A stretch of DNA of 39,630 bases from Streptomyces cellulosae (GTDB lineage Bacteria > Actinomycetota > Actinomycetes > Streptomycetales > Streptomycetaceae). Position numbers and translations under genes: made by a program. The notes below the pieces were generated by a model. The model saw nothing but the letters and a program-made list of their open reading frames with translations. It searched no databases and had not been told where the DNA came from. Shown piece after piece: positions 30,764-39,630 of this stretch. The number at the start of each line of letters is the position of its first letter. The stretch's first letter is position 1. Where the stretch lies: positions 1 through 39,630 of the forward strand of contig NZ_JOEV01000059.1 in assembly GCF_000721105.1 (NCBI RefSeq), given 5' to 3'.

Positions 30764-32194
30764 ATGAACGCCGGCCAGCCGCGAAAACCTTCACGAGAAA
30801 CGCCGCGGGGGGATGCGCGAGAAGAGCCGCGAGAAGAGTTAGGCGACGGCCGCCGCACCCGCGCGGAAGGCCCCCGCAGCGTCGTCGTCATCGGCGCCGG
30901 GCCGAGCGGCCTCACGGTCGCCCGGGAACTGGAGCGTGCCGGACACCGGGTGACCGTGCTGGAGGAGCAGAGCACGGTGGCCGGCAAGTGCCAGAGCGTG
31001 GACCTCGACGGCCTGGCCTACGACCTCGGCGGACACATCTGCACCCCCCGGTACGAGCGGATCGCGGAGTTGGTGACCGAGCTGAACGTCGAGACGGAGC
31101 GCACCAGTCGCTACCGCGTCCTGGACGCCGAGGGGCGCACCCCGAGCCGCCAGGCCATGTCGTTCCTCCACGACGAGGCGTTCCCCCGCTACCGGGCCCT
31201 GCGCGCACGTGAGTTCCCGCGCATCGGCGAGCCCGGGCTGGCGCACTCCGCGTGGGCGCTCGCCGCCCCCGTCAGCCAGTGGGTCGCCGAGCACGGCATG
31301 GAGTCCATGGCCGCGTCGTTCGGCACCGGATACACGGCGGCGGGGTACGGCTATCTCGACGACGACGTGCCTGCCCTGTACTTCGTCAAGTACGCCGAGA
31401 TGACGGGCCTGTTGTCGCGACGATCCGAACTGCTCGGCCACCCGGGCGCGTTCACCGTCGTGGGCGGGTTCGCCACGCTGTGGTGCCGGATCGCCGAGGA
31501 GTTGAAGGACGTACGGTGCGGGGTGCGCGTGACGTCGGTCGAGCGGCACGGTGACGGGGCCGGGGTGCGGGTGCACACGGACTCCGGCCCGGTGCCGGCC
31601 GACGACCTCGTGCTCGCCGTGGCCCTGGACAGCGTCCTGCCGGTCCTCGACGCCGGCGAGGAGGAGCGTGACCTCGCGGGACGGATCCGCAGCAACGCCT
31701 ACCACACCACCCTCGCCACCGCGTCCGGCCTGCCGGAGGACGCCTTCTACTTCCTCGAGCGCCACACCGCGACCCGCGAGGCGAGCGGACACTGCGTCTC
31801 GTACCACCACCGCTACCCGGGCAGCGACGTGCGGACCTTCTACTCCTACGGCCGCTCCGCGGACGTCCCCGCGCTGCTGGCGGACGACGTCGCGGAACTC
31901 GGTGGACGGCTGGGGGAGGTGCACCTGCGGCGTGAGTGGGCGTTCATGCCGCACTTCGGCAGCGACGACCTCCGGGACGGTGCCCTGGACCGGCTCGACG
32001 CGCTGCAGGGGCGGGACCGCACCTACTACGTGGGCGGCCTGCCCGCCTTCGAACTGATCGAGTGCGCCGTCGCCCACGCCCAGGACCTCGCCCGCCGCCA
32101 CTTCCCGCCCCCGGGCGGCGCGCGTCCGCAGCCGGCCGCCGCCGGCACACCGTCCCGTCACGACCGACAGAGCGAGAAGGAGCCGCAGGGATGA
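30764..32194 (+). CDS. FAD-dependent amine-oxidase/protoporphyrinogen-oxidase-like flavoprotein
   Basis: The protein has 476 residues. After a charged N terminus of about 35 residues comes the dinucleotide motif SVVVIGAGPSGLTVARELERAGHRVTVLEEQ, then AYDLGGHICTPRYERIAELV. Near the C terminus, YYVGGLPAFELIECAVAHAQDLARRHF matches the FAD-closing segment of the NAD(P)/FAD amine oxidase superfamily. The reaction is not evident; possible substrates include an amine, a quinone-type compound or an unsaturated sugar. ATG 30764 follows GAGGAG. The stop overlaps the next dehydrogenase start as ATGA, so the pair is translated together. Confidence 0.8.
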   Translation: MNAGQPRKPSRETPRGDAREEPREELGDGRRTRAEGPRSVVVIGAGPSGLTVARELERAGHRVTVLEEQSTVAGKCQSVDLDGLAYDLGGHICTPRYERIAELVTELNVETERTSRYRVLDAEGRTPSRQAMSFLHDEAFPRYRALRAREFPRIGEPGLAHSAWALAAPVSQWVAEHGMESMAASFGTGYTAAGYGYLDDDVPALYFVKYAEMTGLLSRRSELLGHPGAFTVVGGFATLWCRIAEELKDVRCGVRVTSVERHGDGAGVRVHTDSGPVPADDLVLAVALDSVLPVLDAGEEERDLAGRIRSNAYHTTLATASGLPEDAFYFLERHTATREASGHCVSYHHRYPGSDVRTFYSYGRSADVPALLADDVAELGGRLGEVHLRREWAFMPHFGSDDLRDGALDRLDALQGRDRTYYVGGLPAFELIECAVAHAQDLARRHFPPPGGARPQPAAAGTPSRHDRQSEKEPQG

Positions 32195-33213
32195 GCGAAC
32201 CGAACCGGGAACCGCTGCGCATCGGAGTACTGGGAGCCGCGCGGATCACCGAGCGCGCCCTGATCGACCCGGCCCGGGCGACCGGTCACCGCCTCGTCGC
32301 GGTGGCCGCCCGCGACCGTTCCCGCGCCGAGGAGTTCGCCTCCGCGCACGGCGTGGAGCGGGCCGTGGACTCCTACGCGGAGCTGCTCGCGGACCCGGAG
32401 GTCGAGGTTGTCTACAACCCGCTCGCCAACGGCCTGCACGGGCCGTGGAACCTCGCCGCCCTCGCAGCGGGCAAGCACGTCCTGACCGAGAAGCCGTCGG
32501 CGAGCAACGCCGAGGAGGCCGCTCAGGTGCGGGAGGCGGCCGCGAAGGCGGGGACGGTCTTCATGGAGGCCTTCCACTACCTCTTCCACCCGCTCACCCG
32601 GCGGCTGCACGAGATCCTGGCAAGCGGCGAGATCGGTGAACTGCGGCACGTCGAGGCGCTGGTCGCGATCCCCGCGCCGCCGGACACCGACCCGCGCTGG
32701 TCACTGCCGCTGGCCGGCGGCGCCCTGATGGACCTCGGCTGCTACGGCCTGCACGCCCTGCGCATGCTGGCCCCCTGGGCGGGCGGCGCGCCCGGGCTCG
32801 TCTCCGCCCGCGGCGGGGAGCGGGCGGGCGCGCCGGGCGTCGACGAGTGGCTGGACGCCGACCTGGTCTTCCCGAACGGCGCGACCGGCTCCGCGCGCTG
32901 TCACATGGCCTACGACATGCTGGAGATGAGCTGCCGCGTCGTCGGTTCCCTGGGCGAGGCGAGCGCACCCAACTTCGTGCTGCCGCAGTTGGACGACCGG
33001 GTCGTGGTCCGGACGGCGCGGGGCGAGCGCACGGAGCGCTTGGGGACGCGGTCCTCGTACACCTACCAGTTGGAGGAGTTCGCGGCGCGGGTCCGCGGGG
33101 GCTCTCCCCTGCCGTTGGACGCGGACGACGCGGTGGCGACGATGACGCTGATCGACGCGAGCTACCGGGCGGCCGGTTTCGCGCCCCGGCCACGGACCAC
33201 GACGGGCGGCTGA
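32191..33213 (+). CDS. Gfo/Idh/MocA family dehydrogenase (third of four)
   Basis: The protein has 340 residues. LRIGVLGAARITERALIDPARATGHRLVAVAARD is the Rossmann part, VLTEKPSASNAEEAAQV the signature and FMEAFHYLFHPLTRRLHEIL the following conserved stretch. The EAFHY form is that of the glucose-fructose-oxidoreductase/dihydrodiol-dehydrogenase branch and not IolG. It overlaps the FAD oxidoreductase gene by four bases. Its stop is 24 bases from the convergent IolG gene, with no strong hairpin. Confidence 0.88.
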   Translation: MSEPNREPLRIGVLGAARITERALIDPARATGHRLVAVAARDRSRAEEFASAHGVERAVDSYAELLADPEVEVVYNPLANGLHGPWNLAALAAGKHVLTEKPSASNAEEAAQVREAAAKAGTVFMEAFHYLFHPLTRRLHEILASGEIGELRHVEALVAIPAPPDTDPRWSLPLAGGALMDLGCYGLHALRMLAPWAGGAPGLVSARGGERAGAPGVDEWLDADLVFPNGATGSARCHMAYDMLEMSCRVVGSLGEASAPNFVLPQLDDRVVVRTARGERTERLGTRSSYTYQLEEFAARVRGGSPLPLDADDAVATMTLIDASYRAAGFAPRPRTTTGG

Positions 33214-33237
33214 CATCCGGGGTCACGGATCCCCCGC

Positions 33238-34266
33238 TCACCGGTACAGCGCAGGCCGCTCCACCAGTTCCACCTCGACCCGGCCGCCCTCCGCCAGTGC
33301 CCGTACGCCCGCCTCGCAGACCGCGGCCGCGGCATAGCCGTCCCAGACGCTCGGGCCCGTCACCTCGCCCTGGCGGGTGGCGTCGACCCAGGCCTGGAGT
33401 TCCCGGTCGTAGGCGTCGGCGAAGCGGTCGGTGAAGTCCTGGGCGATGGTGCCGCCCCAGCGGCCGGCCATGTTGGTGACCATGGCGTGGCCGTCGCCGA
33501 TGCGGGCGGTGCCGCGTTCGCAGACGATCTCGGCCTGGACCTGGTAGCCGAAACCGCAGTTGACGAAGATCTCGACGTCGACGACCGCGCCGCCGTCGGT
33601 CTCGAACACGACGAACTGGGGGTCCTGGATGCCGTCGGGCGCGTTCGCCGACGGTCGTGGGCGCAGCACCGTGACCGCCGTGATCTCGTGGCCGAGCAGC
33701 CAACGGGTCACGTCCGTCTCGTGGGCGACGGAGTCACTGATGAGCATGGCGCTGGTGAACCCGGGCGGACTGGCCACGTTGCGATGCCGGTTGTGCAGCA
33801 TCAGCGGACGCCCCAACTGGCCTGTCCCCAACAGAGCCTTGAGCTTCAGGTACTCGGCGTCGTAGCGCCGCATGAAGCCGACCTGGACGCGGCGCCGGCC
33901 CAGGCCGAGCTCCGCCTCCAGGACGCGCAGCGCGGAGGCGGCGTCCGGGGTGAGGGGCTTCTCGCACAGGACGGGCAGATCGTGCTCGAAGGCCGTCAGC
34001 AGAGCCGCCTCGTGAGCGGGGCCCGGGGAGGCGACCAGGACGGCGTCGACGTCGGCCGCGGCCATCGCGGCGGCCGGGTCGCTGTAGGCGGCGCAGCCGG
34101 CGACGGGGGCCGCGACGGCCTTCGCGCGCTCCGCGTCGACGTCGACGACGGCGGTCACCCGCGCTCCGCTGATGACCTGTTGGATACGACGGACATGGTC
34201 GGCGCCCATCCGTCCGGTGCCGATGACGGCGACACGGAGTTCTTCGCTCGTGCCACGCTGGGTCAT
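33238..34266 (-). CDS. iolG: Inositol 2-dehydrogenase (fourth Gfo/Idh/MocA)
   Basis: The protein has 342 residues. [20 protein letters not shown] begins the Rossmann fold. [18 protein letters not shown] is the signature, [20 protein letters not shown] follows, and [17 protein letters not shown] holds the conserved active-site Asp and His. These fit actinobacterial IolG, which oxidises myo-inositol to scyllo-inosose with NAD. It is last in the importer operon, 12 bases after the IolE-like gene, consistent with uptake and first catabolic step in one transcript. Confidence 0.85.
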   Translation of the reverse strand: MTQRGTSEELRVAVIGTGRMGADHVRRIQQVISGARVTAVVDVDAERAKAVAAPVAGCAAYSDPAAAMAAADVDAVLVASPGPAHEAALLTAFEHDLPVLCEKPLTPDAASALRVLEAELGLGRRRVQVGFMRRYDAEYLKLKALLGTGQLGRPLMLHNRHRNVASPPGFTSAMLISDSVAHETDVTRWLLGHEITAVTVLRPRPSANAPDGIQDPQFVVFETDGGAVVDVEIFVNCGFGYQVQAEIVCERGTARIGDGHAMVTNMAGRWGGTIAQDFTDRFADAYDRELQAWVDATRQGEVTGPSVWDGYAAAAVCEAGVRALAEGGRVEVELVERPALYR

Positions 34267-34278
34267 GGTTCGTCCCCT

Positions 34279-35181
34279 TCAGGCGCCGCAGGACCTCAGG
34301 AACTTACGGGTGCGTGCCGCGATGGGCAGCGGCCGGTCCGGCTCGCACGGGTACATGTCCTGCTCGACGATCGCGAACAGGTCCACGCCGAGCTTCTGCG
34401 CGGCCACCAGGACCGGCTCCAACTCGGGCACCCCGGAGGGTGGTTCGCACATCACGCCGCGCGCGACGGCCGGCCCGAACGGCACCTCGTTCGCCCGCAC
34501 ATCCGCGAGGATCTCCGGGTCGACCTGTTTGAGATGGAGGTAGCCGACGCGTTCGCCGTACGTCTCGATGAGCTTGACGCTGTCGCCGCCGCAGTACGCG
34601 TAGTGCCCGGTGTCCAGACACAGCGACACCAGGCCGGAGTCCGTCCCGTCGAGGAACCGCTGGACGTGGTCCTCGGTGTCGATGTGGGTGTCGGCGTGCG
34701 GGTGGACGACGATGTCGAGGCCGTAGGTCTCCTTCACCTCGTGGCCCAGCCGTTCCATGCCCCGGGTGAGGTGGGTCCACTGCTCGCCGGTCAGCTCCGG
34801 CGGTTCCAGGATCTCGGCGGTCTTGTCGTCCCGCCAGAAGGACGGGATGACGACCAGGTGCCGCGCGCCCATGGCCTGGGTGAGCGCGGCGACCTGGCTG
34901 ACATGCTCCCAGGTGGCCTCCCAGACGGAGGGACCGCGGTGCAGGCCGGTGAAGACGGTGCCGGCGGAGACCTTCAGGTTCCGCCGGGCCACCTCGTCGG
35001 TGAGACGGGCCGGGTCGGTCGGCAGATAGCCGTACGGACCCAGCTCGATCCAGGAGTAGCCCGCCTCGGCGACCTCGTCGAGGAAGCGTTCCCAGGGCAC
35101 CTGTTCCGGGTCGTCCGGGAACCAGACGCCCCAGGAGTCGGGGGCCGAGCCGACCCGGATGCGGTCGAGCGGAGAGGCCAT
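34279..35181 (-). CDS. IolE/IolH-like sugar phosphate isomerase/epimerase TIM-barrel protein
   Basis: The protein has 300 residues. The start RIRVGSAPDSWGVWFPDDP, followed by EAGYSWIELGPYGYLPTDP, is typical of inositol-catabolic xylose-isomerase-like TIM barrels. Metal ligands are expected in DIVVHPHADTHIDTEDH, SLCLDTGHYAYCGGD and the late AIVEQDMYPCEPDRP. Family members dehydrate 2-keto-myo-inositol (IolE) or epimerise related compounds; the exact step is uncertain. The ATG lies one base after the ABC ATPase stop (TGAGATG), so it is coupled to the importer genes. Confidence 0.82.
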   Translation of the reverse strand: MASPLDRIRVGSAPDSWGVWFPDDPEQVPWERFLDEVAEAGYSWIELGPYGYLPTDPARLTDEVARRNLKVSAGTVFTGLHRGPSVWEATWEHVSQVAALTQAMGARHLVVIPSFWRDDKTAEILEPPELTGEQWTHLTRGMERLGHEVKETYGLDIVVHPHADTHIDTEDHVQRFLDGTDSGLVSLCLDTGHYAYCGGDSVKLIETYGERVGYLHLKQVDPEILADVRANEVPFGPAVARGVMCEPPSGVPELEPVLVAAQKLGVDLFAIVEQDMYPCEPDRPLPIAARTRKFLRSCGA

Positions 35182-35182
35182 C

Positions 35183-36118
35183 TCAGGACGCCCCCTCACC
35201 GGTGGCCACGACGGGTGCGGTGAGGTCTTCCTCTTCCGGGAGCTCCTCGACGTCGACGCCGCTGACCTGGGACAACTCATGCTTGAGCGCGGCGAGTTCG
35301 GCGCCGCCGGCCATGTGGTTGGTCAGCTCGTCGAGCGTGATCCGGCTGCGCTCGGCGGACAGTTCCATGGTGCCCAGACGCAGCACGCTGAAGTGGTCGC
35401 CGACCATGTAGGCGTGGTGCGGGTTGTGGGTGATGAAGATGACGCCGAGGCCGCGGTCGCGGGCGGCGGCGATGTACTTCAGCACCACACCGGACTGCTT
35501 GACGCCGAGGGCGGCGGTGGGCTCGTCGAGGATGAGGACGCGGGCGCCGAAGTAGACGGCGCGGGCGATGGCCACACACTGGCGCTGACCGCCGGAGAGG
35601 GTGCCGATGGGCTGTTCCAGGTCGTCGAGGACGATGCCCATGTTGCGCAGTTCCTCGTCGGCGGTCTTCTTCATCCGCTCGATGTCCAGACGGCGCACGG
35701 GCCAGGGACCCTTGGTCATCTCGGAGCCGAGGAAGAAGTTGCGCCACACCGGCATCAGCGGGACGACGGCCAGGTCCTGGTAGACCGTGGCGATGCCCTT
35801 GTCGAGAGCCTCACGCGGGGTGCTGAAGCGGACCGGGGCGCCGTCGACGAGGAAGTCGCCCTCGGTGTGCTGGTGCAGCCCGGAGATGATCTTGATGAGG
35901 GTGGACTTGCCGGCGCCGTTGTCACCCAGCACACAGGTCACCTCGCCGGGATGAACCCTCAGGTCCACGCCGTGCAGGGCACGGATGTTGCCGTACGCCT
36001 TGCCCGCGCCGCGCAGTTCGACGAGCGGGGCGTCCGTCTCGGGGGCCGTGTCCTCGATGACGGCTCCGTGCGTGCCGGAGTGCGTGTCGGACTGTGGCGA
36101 GGTCTTGTCGGTCGTCAT
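35183..36118 (-). CDS. Sugar ABC importer ATPase
   Basis: The protein has 311 residues with an N-terminal extension of about 35. Walker A is GDNGAGKST, the ABC signature is [19 protein letters not shown], Walker B is [11 protein letters not shown] and the switch His is in IFITHNPHH. It has one nucleotide-binding domain, unlike the doubled RbsA/XylG type, so it probably works as a homodimer with the permease. It is five bases from the permease gene and one base from the IolE-like gene. Confidence 0.92.
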   Translation of the reverse strand: MTTDKTSPQSDTHSGTHGAVIEDTAPETDAPLVELRGAGKAYGNIRALHGVDLRVHPGEVTCVLGDNGAGKSTLIKIISGLHQHTEGDFLVDGAPVRFSTPREALDKGIATVYQDLAVVPLMPVWRNFFLGSEMTKGPWPVRRLDIERMKKTADEELRNMGIVLDDLEQPIGTLSGGQRQCVAIARAVYFGARVLILDEPTAALGVKQSGVVLKYIAAARDRGLGVIFITHNPHHAYMVGDHFSVLRLGTMELSAERSRITLDELTNHMAGGAELAALKHELSQVSGVDVEELPEEEDLTAPVVATGEGAS

Positions 36119-36123
36119 TCGGG

Positions 36124-37200
36124 TCACCTCCGGGTCGCGGTGCGCTGGACCCACAGATTGATGAGGACGGCGCCGAGGAGCATCACGCCGAGGAAGGCCT
36201 TGAACCAGTCCGGGTTCCAGTTGGCGTAGACGATGCCCTGCTGCACCATGCCGAACATGAACGCGCCGAAGACCGGGCCGATCGCGGAGCCGTAGCCGCC
36301 GGTGAGCAGGCAGCCGCCGATGACCGCGGCGGAGATGTAGATGAGCTCCTGGCCCACGCCCTCACCGGACTGCACGGTGTTGAACGAGAACAGCTGGTGC
36401 ATGCCGACGAACCAGGCACCGAAGCCGACCAGCATGAACAGGGAGATCTTGGTGAACGTCACCGGGACACCGACGGCCCGCGCCGACTCCTTGTTCCCGC
36501 CGACCGCGAAGATCCAGTTGCCGTACTTGGTGCGCAGCAGCACCCAGGTGGCCAGGGCCGCGAAGACCAGCCAGTACACGATGGTGATCTTCACCGCGAC
36601 GCCGCCGACCTCGAACGAGGAGGCGAAGACCTTCCTCGCCTGGTCGAAGCCGTCCATGGAGCTGATGTCGTCGGTCGCCACGTTCCCGGTGACCAGCTTG
36701 GTGACCGCGAGGTTCGCGCCCTGCAGGATCAGGAAGGTGCCCAGGGTGACCAGGAAGCTCGGCAGGCCGGTCCGGACCACCATCCAGCCGTTGAAGAAGC
36801 CCACCGCCAGCGACACCAGCAGTGCCACGATCACCCCCATCCACACGTTCAGGGTGAGCTGGTAGGCGAGCATGCTCGCGGTGAGCGCCGAGGTCACCAC
36901 CGCGACACCCGACGAGAGGTCGAACTCCCCGCCGATCATCAGCAGGGCGACCGGCAGCGCCATGATCCCGATCGTCGACGACTGGTACAGGATGTTCGCC
37001 ATCGCGCTGCCCTCGCGCACCGGCGGGGCCGCGACCAGGAAGAATATGTACACCGCGACCGCACCGAGGAACACACCGATCTCGGGGCGGGCCAACAGCC
37101 GCAGGGGCAGCGGCTGTTGCCTGGTCCGGCCGTCGGTCTCCTTCCGGCCGGGAGCCGGCGGTGCGGGCACCGCCGGCGCAGCCTGCTGGGTCATACCCAT
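36124..37200 (-). CDS. Sugar ABC importer permease (RbsC/BPD_transp_2 type)
   Basis: The protein has about 358 residues. A cytosolic N terminus is followed by about ten membrane segments, with [18 protein letters not shown] near the helix 2-3 region and [31 protein letters not shown], both strongly conserved in the ribose-type permease family. The late [29 protein letters not shown] completes the pattern. ATG 37200 overlaps the binding-protein stop as TGATG; GTG 37203 and ATG 37194 are alternatives. It forms the importer channel with its own product as a dimer. Confidence 0.92.
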   Translation of the reverse strand: MGMTQQAAPAVPAPPAPGRKETDGRTRQQPLPLRLLARPEIGVFLGAVAVYIFFLVAAPPVREGSAMANILYQSSTIGIMALPVALLMIGGEFDLSSGVAVVTSALTASMLAYQLTLNVWMGVIVALLVSLAVGFFNGWMVVRTGLPSFLVTLGTFLILQGANLAVTKLVTGNVATDDISSMDGFDQARKVFASSFEVGGVAVKITIVYWLVFAALATWVLLRTKYGNWIFAVGGNKESARAVGVPVTFTKISLFMLVGFGAWFVGMHQLFSFNTVQSGEGVGQELIYISAAVIGGCLLTGGYGSAIGPVFGAFMFGMVQQGIVYANWNPDWFKAFLGVMLLGAVLINLWVQRTATRR

Positions 37201-38219
37201 CACCTGGTGCCCTTCGCGGCGAACGCGGCGACCCGGTCGACGTTGGACTTGTCGACGAAGGCCGGACCGGTCAGCACCGGCTGCTCACCGCCGCCGCTGT
37301 AGTTGCCGTTGTACTTGTAGAGCCACAGGGAGTCCACGGCCAGGTAGCCCTGGAGGTAGGGCTGCTGGTCGACCGCGAACTGGATCGTGCCCTTGTCGAT
37401 CGCGGTGGTCAGGTCCTTGTTCAGGTCGAAGGTGGCGACCTTGGCCTTGCTGCCGGAGTCGGACGCCGCCTGCGCCGCGGTCAGCGCGAAGGGGGCGCCG
37501 AGCGCGACGACGTAGTCGATGGACTTGTCCTGGCTGAGCTTGGCGGTGATCGTCGACTTGACGGACGGCATGTCGGTGCCGTTGACGTTCAGCGTCTGCA
37601 GCTTGCCGTTGAAGGTCTTGTCCACGCCGTCACAGCGCTGGGTCAGGCCGATGTTGCCCTGCTCCTGGATGACACAGATGGCGTTCTTGGCGCCGGCCGC
37701 GTTCAGCCGCTTGCCGAGTGCCTCGCCCGCCACCGTCTCGTCCTGGCCGAAGAACTCCATGAGACCGAGCTTCTGCCACTCGCTCACACCGGAGTTGAGG
37801 CCGACCACGGGTATGTTCGCGTTCTTCGCCTTCTTCACGACGTCCTTGAGGGCGTCGGGCTTGGCCAGCGTGATCGCGATGCCGTCGACCTTCTGGTCGA
37901 TCGCGTTCTGCACCAGGCCGGCCTGGTTGCCCGCGTTCGGGTCGGCCGAGTAGATGAGCTTGATGTTGTCCTTGGCGGCGGCGGCCTCGGCGCCCTTGCG
38001 GACGATGTCCCAGAAGGTGTCGCCCTGGGACTGGTGGGTGACCAGCGCGACGGTCATCCGGGGCGTGGTGGCCTTGCCCGCGGAGGCCCCCGCATTGCTC
38101 TCCTCGGCCTTCTTGCCGCCGGAGCTGCTGGAGCAGCCTGCGAGAGTCATGGCTGCCGCTGCGACGACGGCCACCAGGGGGGCCATTCTGCGGGAGCGGT
38201 AGCGAGAAGAGCTGTCCAT
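37200..38219 (-). CDS. Sugar ABC importer substrate-binding lipoprotein
   Basis: The protein has 339 residues. The lipoprotein signal ends in TLAGC, with Cys29 the lipid anchor, followed by a Ser/Gly linker. The mature part is a ribose-type (RbsB) binding domain: VALVTHQSQGDTFWDIVRKGAEAAA, DGIAITLAKPDAL, IPVVGLNSG and AVDQQPYLQGYLAVDSL. It captures the sugar outside the membrane. It is first in the importer-IolE-IolG operon and faces iolC, so myo-inositol or a close analogue is the likely cargo. This is inferred. Confidence 0.92.
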   Translation of the reverse strand: MDSSSRYRSRRMAPLVAVVAAAAMTLAGCSSSSGGKKAEESNAGASAGKATTPRMTVALVTHQSQGDTFWDIVRKGAEAAAAKDNIKLIYSADPNAGNQAGLVQNAIDQKVDGIAITLAKPDALKDVVKKAKNANIPVVGLNSGVSEWQKLGLMEFFGQDETVAGEALGKRLNAAGAKNAICVIQEQGNIGLTQRCDGVDKTFNGKLQTLNVNGTDMPSVKSTITAKLSQDKSIDYVVALGAPFALTAAQAASDSGSKAKVATFDLNKDLTTAIDKGTIQFAVDQQPYLQGYLAVDSLWLYKYNGNYSGGGEQPVLTGPAFVDKSNVDRVAAFAAKGTR

Positions 38220-38350
38220 CTTTCCTGCACCTCACTGTACGACGGGGGAACGTCGGGAAAGGGAAGGGGATCACGAGGATCCGAGAGGGCCGGGACCTGG
38301 AGAGTTCCGGGTCGAACTCCGCGAAAAAGCGGCTGTTGCGCTGGGACCGG

Positions 38351-38438
38351 ATCCAATCCCTTGCCACGCCCGCTGTCAATACTTTGTTAAGACATCATTT
38401 CACGAGCAGGTCCGAATGTAAGTACAAACTATTGACAG
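38351..38438. promoter_or_regulatory. Divergent promoters with symmetric operators for importer operon and iolC
   Basis: CTGTCAATACTTTGTTA (38373-38389) and GTACAAACTATTGACAG (38422-38438) are inverted copies matching at 15 of 17 positions. Each contains a TTGACA -35 pointing outward. The minus-strand promoter is TTGACA-N17-TTGGAT (-10 at 38356-38351). The plus-strand TTGACA (38432-38437) has a weaker TACACC 18 bases on. The operator covers the -35 in both, so one regulator could switch uptake and catabolism together. The rest of 38220-38519 holds no ORF. Confidence 0.7.
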
Positions 38439-38519
38439 TGTCGCCCTTCGAGTCCTACACCTGGGGGCGACGGGCCCGGACGGACCCGCCTCCCCAGCCC
38501 GGACCGAGGAGCGTCGCGC

Positions 38520-39530
38520 ATGGACGGATCAGCCCAGCAGTTCGACGTGATCAGTATGGGCCGTATCGGAGTTGATCTCTACCCGCTGCGGCCGGGAGTG
38601 CCTGTGGCGCGCGCCGAATCCTTCGGCAAGTTCCTCGGGGGCTCCGCGGCGAACGTGGCGGTCGCCGCCGCCCGCCTCGGCCGCCGCGCCGCCGTGATCA
38701 CCCGCACCGGCGCCGACCCCTTCGGCACCTATCTTCACGACAGTCTCACCGAGTGCGGCGTGGACGACCGCTGGGTGACCCCGGTGGAAGGACTGCCGAC
38801 CCCGGTGACGTTCTGCGAGGTCTTCCCCCCGGACGACTCCTCGCTGTACTTCTACCGCCGGCCCAGCGCCCCCGACCTGCAGATCCACACCGACGACCTG
38901 GACTACTTCGCCATCCGTGCCGCCCGGATCTTCTGGATCACCGGTACCGGTCTGAGCGAGGAGCCGAGCCGGTCGGCCACGCTCGCCGCGCTCAAGGCCC
39001 GGGGCAGGGCGGGCACGACCGTCTTCGACCTGGACTGGCGCGAGACGTTCTGGGCGAACCCCGAGGACGCCCGCCCGTACTACGCGGAGGCCCTGCGGCA
39101 CGCCACCGTCGCCGTCGGCGACCTCTACGAGTGCGAGATCGCCACCGGCGTCCGCGAACCGCGCGCGTGCGCCGAGGCGTTGCTCGCGGCGGGCGTCGAG
39201 CTGGCCGTGGTGAAGCAGGGTCCGGAGGGGGTGCTGGCCATGCGGCGGGACGGCACCACCGCCGAGGTCCCACCGGTGCCGGTCGAGGTGGCGGGCGGCC
39301 TCGGCGCCGGCGACGCGTTCGGCGGGGCACTGTGCCACGGGCTGCTGTCCGGCTGGGAACTGGAGCAGGCCGTGCGGTACGCCAACGCGGCGAGCGCACT
39401 CGTCGCCTCCCGCCTCGACTGCGCCTCCGCGATGCCGACCGCACCCGAGGTCGAGAACCTGCTCGCGGGCGTACCCGAGCCGCGCACCGCACGGCACACG
39501 GACCTCCCGGCGCCGCGCGCGACGGCCTGA
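38520..39530 (+). CDS. iolC: 5-dehydro-2-deoxygluconokinase (PfkB family)
   Basis: The protein has 336 residues. DVISMGRIGVDLYPLRPGVPV, then KFLGGSAANVAVAAARLGRRAA, is the typical IolC start. SSLYFYRRPSAPDLQI and FDLDWRETFWANPEDA are IolC-like, and GGLGAGDAFGGALCHGLL is the PfkB active-site motif with the catalytic Asp. The enzyme phosphorylates 5-dehydro-2-deoxy-D-gluconate in inositol breakdown. ATG 38520 follows GAGGAG. It faces the importer operon across shared operators. Other iol genes may lie past the right edge. Confidence 0.92.
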   Translation: MDGSAQQFDVISMGRIGVDLYPLRPGVPVARAESFGKFLGGSAANVAVAAARLGRRAAVITRTGADPFGTYLHDSLTECGVDDRWVTPVEGLPTPVTFCEVFPPDDSSLYFYRRPSAPDLQIHTDDLDYFAIRAARIFWITGTGLSEEPSRSATLAALKARGRAGTTVFDLDWRETFWANPEDARPYYAEALRHATVAVGDLYECEIATGVREPRACAEALLAAGVELAVVKQGPEGVLAMRRDGTTAEVPPVPVEVAGGLGAGDAFGGALCHGLLSGWELEQAVRYANAASALVASRLDCASAMPTAPEVENLLAGVPEPRTARHTDLPAPRATA

Positions 39531-39608
39531 GCGGGGCGCCTGGGGGTCGTCCTCGCCATCCTCGGTCCATCGGCGGGGGCCCGGTTTGTGGGGGTGGTCG
39601 GCTCTCCC

Positions 39609-39630
39609 TTGCCCCCTTGCCCCCTTGCCC
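39609..39630 (+). repeat. 8-bp tandem repeat at the right edge
   Basis: TTGCCCCC is repeated 2.75 times up to the last base of the window and may continue beyond. It is in the intergenic region after iolC; no hairpin is visible. Confidence 0.75.

Overview
The window is high-GC actinobacterial chromosome, almost certainly Streptomyces. Coding density is high, third codon positions are GC-rich, many starts are GTG, genes overlap as ATGA or GTGA, and regulators of the ROK, LacI, TetR, MarR and GntR families abound beside Tat or Sec secreted glycan-degrading enzymes. One TTA codon (bldA type) lies in a secreted hydrolase. No phage, plasmid, IS or CRISPR signature was seen.

Layout. (1) 1-3051, minus strand: an organosulfur block. 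A TauD/AtsK-type dioxygenase, a glutathionyl-hydroquinone-reductase-like protein and a flavin monooxygenase cut by the left edge are each preceded by a tiny leader ORF. Two of the leaders share an HIDLxRV core and the third is Cys-rich near its stop. (2) 3252-12019, plus strand: a plant cell-wall galactan/pectin block with a ROK regulator, a DeoR-LacI chimeric regulator, a GH53 endo-galactanase, a PL9 pectate lyase, a small SDR, and a large GH43-type beta-galactosidase whose propeller is interrupted by chitobiase-like modules. A strong terminator and a tRNA-Pro(GGG) follow. (3) 12241-15568: an MFS exporter and its divergent TetR with twin palindromic operators, then an HSL-type esterase. (4) 15591-20926, minus strand: a translationally coupled aromatic ring-cleavage operon consisting of GntR, a GalB-like hydratase, a GalC-like aldolase, a GalD-like tautomerase, a type I extradiol dioxygenase and an alpha/beta hydrolase. 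The aldolase carries eight copies of an 18-bp in-frame repeat at its C terminus. (5) 21058-23174: MarR and a divergent DHA2-type MFS exporter. (6) 23293-39530: an inositol/polyol catabolism region with two LacI regulators, four Gfo/Idh/MocA dehydrogenases, a PhyH dioxygenase, an SDR, an FAD oxidoreductase, an IolE-like TIM-barrel protein, a three-gene sugar ABC importer and iolC. The importer operon and iolC diverge from a symmetric pair of operators over two TTGACA promoters.

The genes form catabolic modules, each with its own local regulator: sulfur scavenging, pectin side-chain breakdown, aromatic meta-cleavage and inositol use. The least expected elements are the repeated leader-ORF plus sulfur-gene units, the interrupted GH43 enzyme, the repeat-tailed aldolase, and the pairing of GalBCD-like enzymes with a VOC-type dioxygenase. 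Coordinates were worked out by hand. Family assignments rest on recognised motifs, not on database searches.
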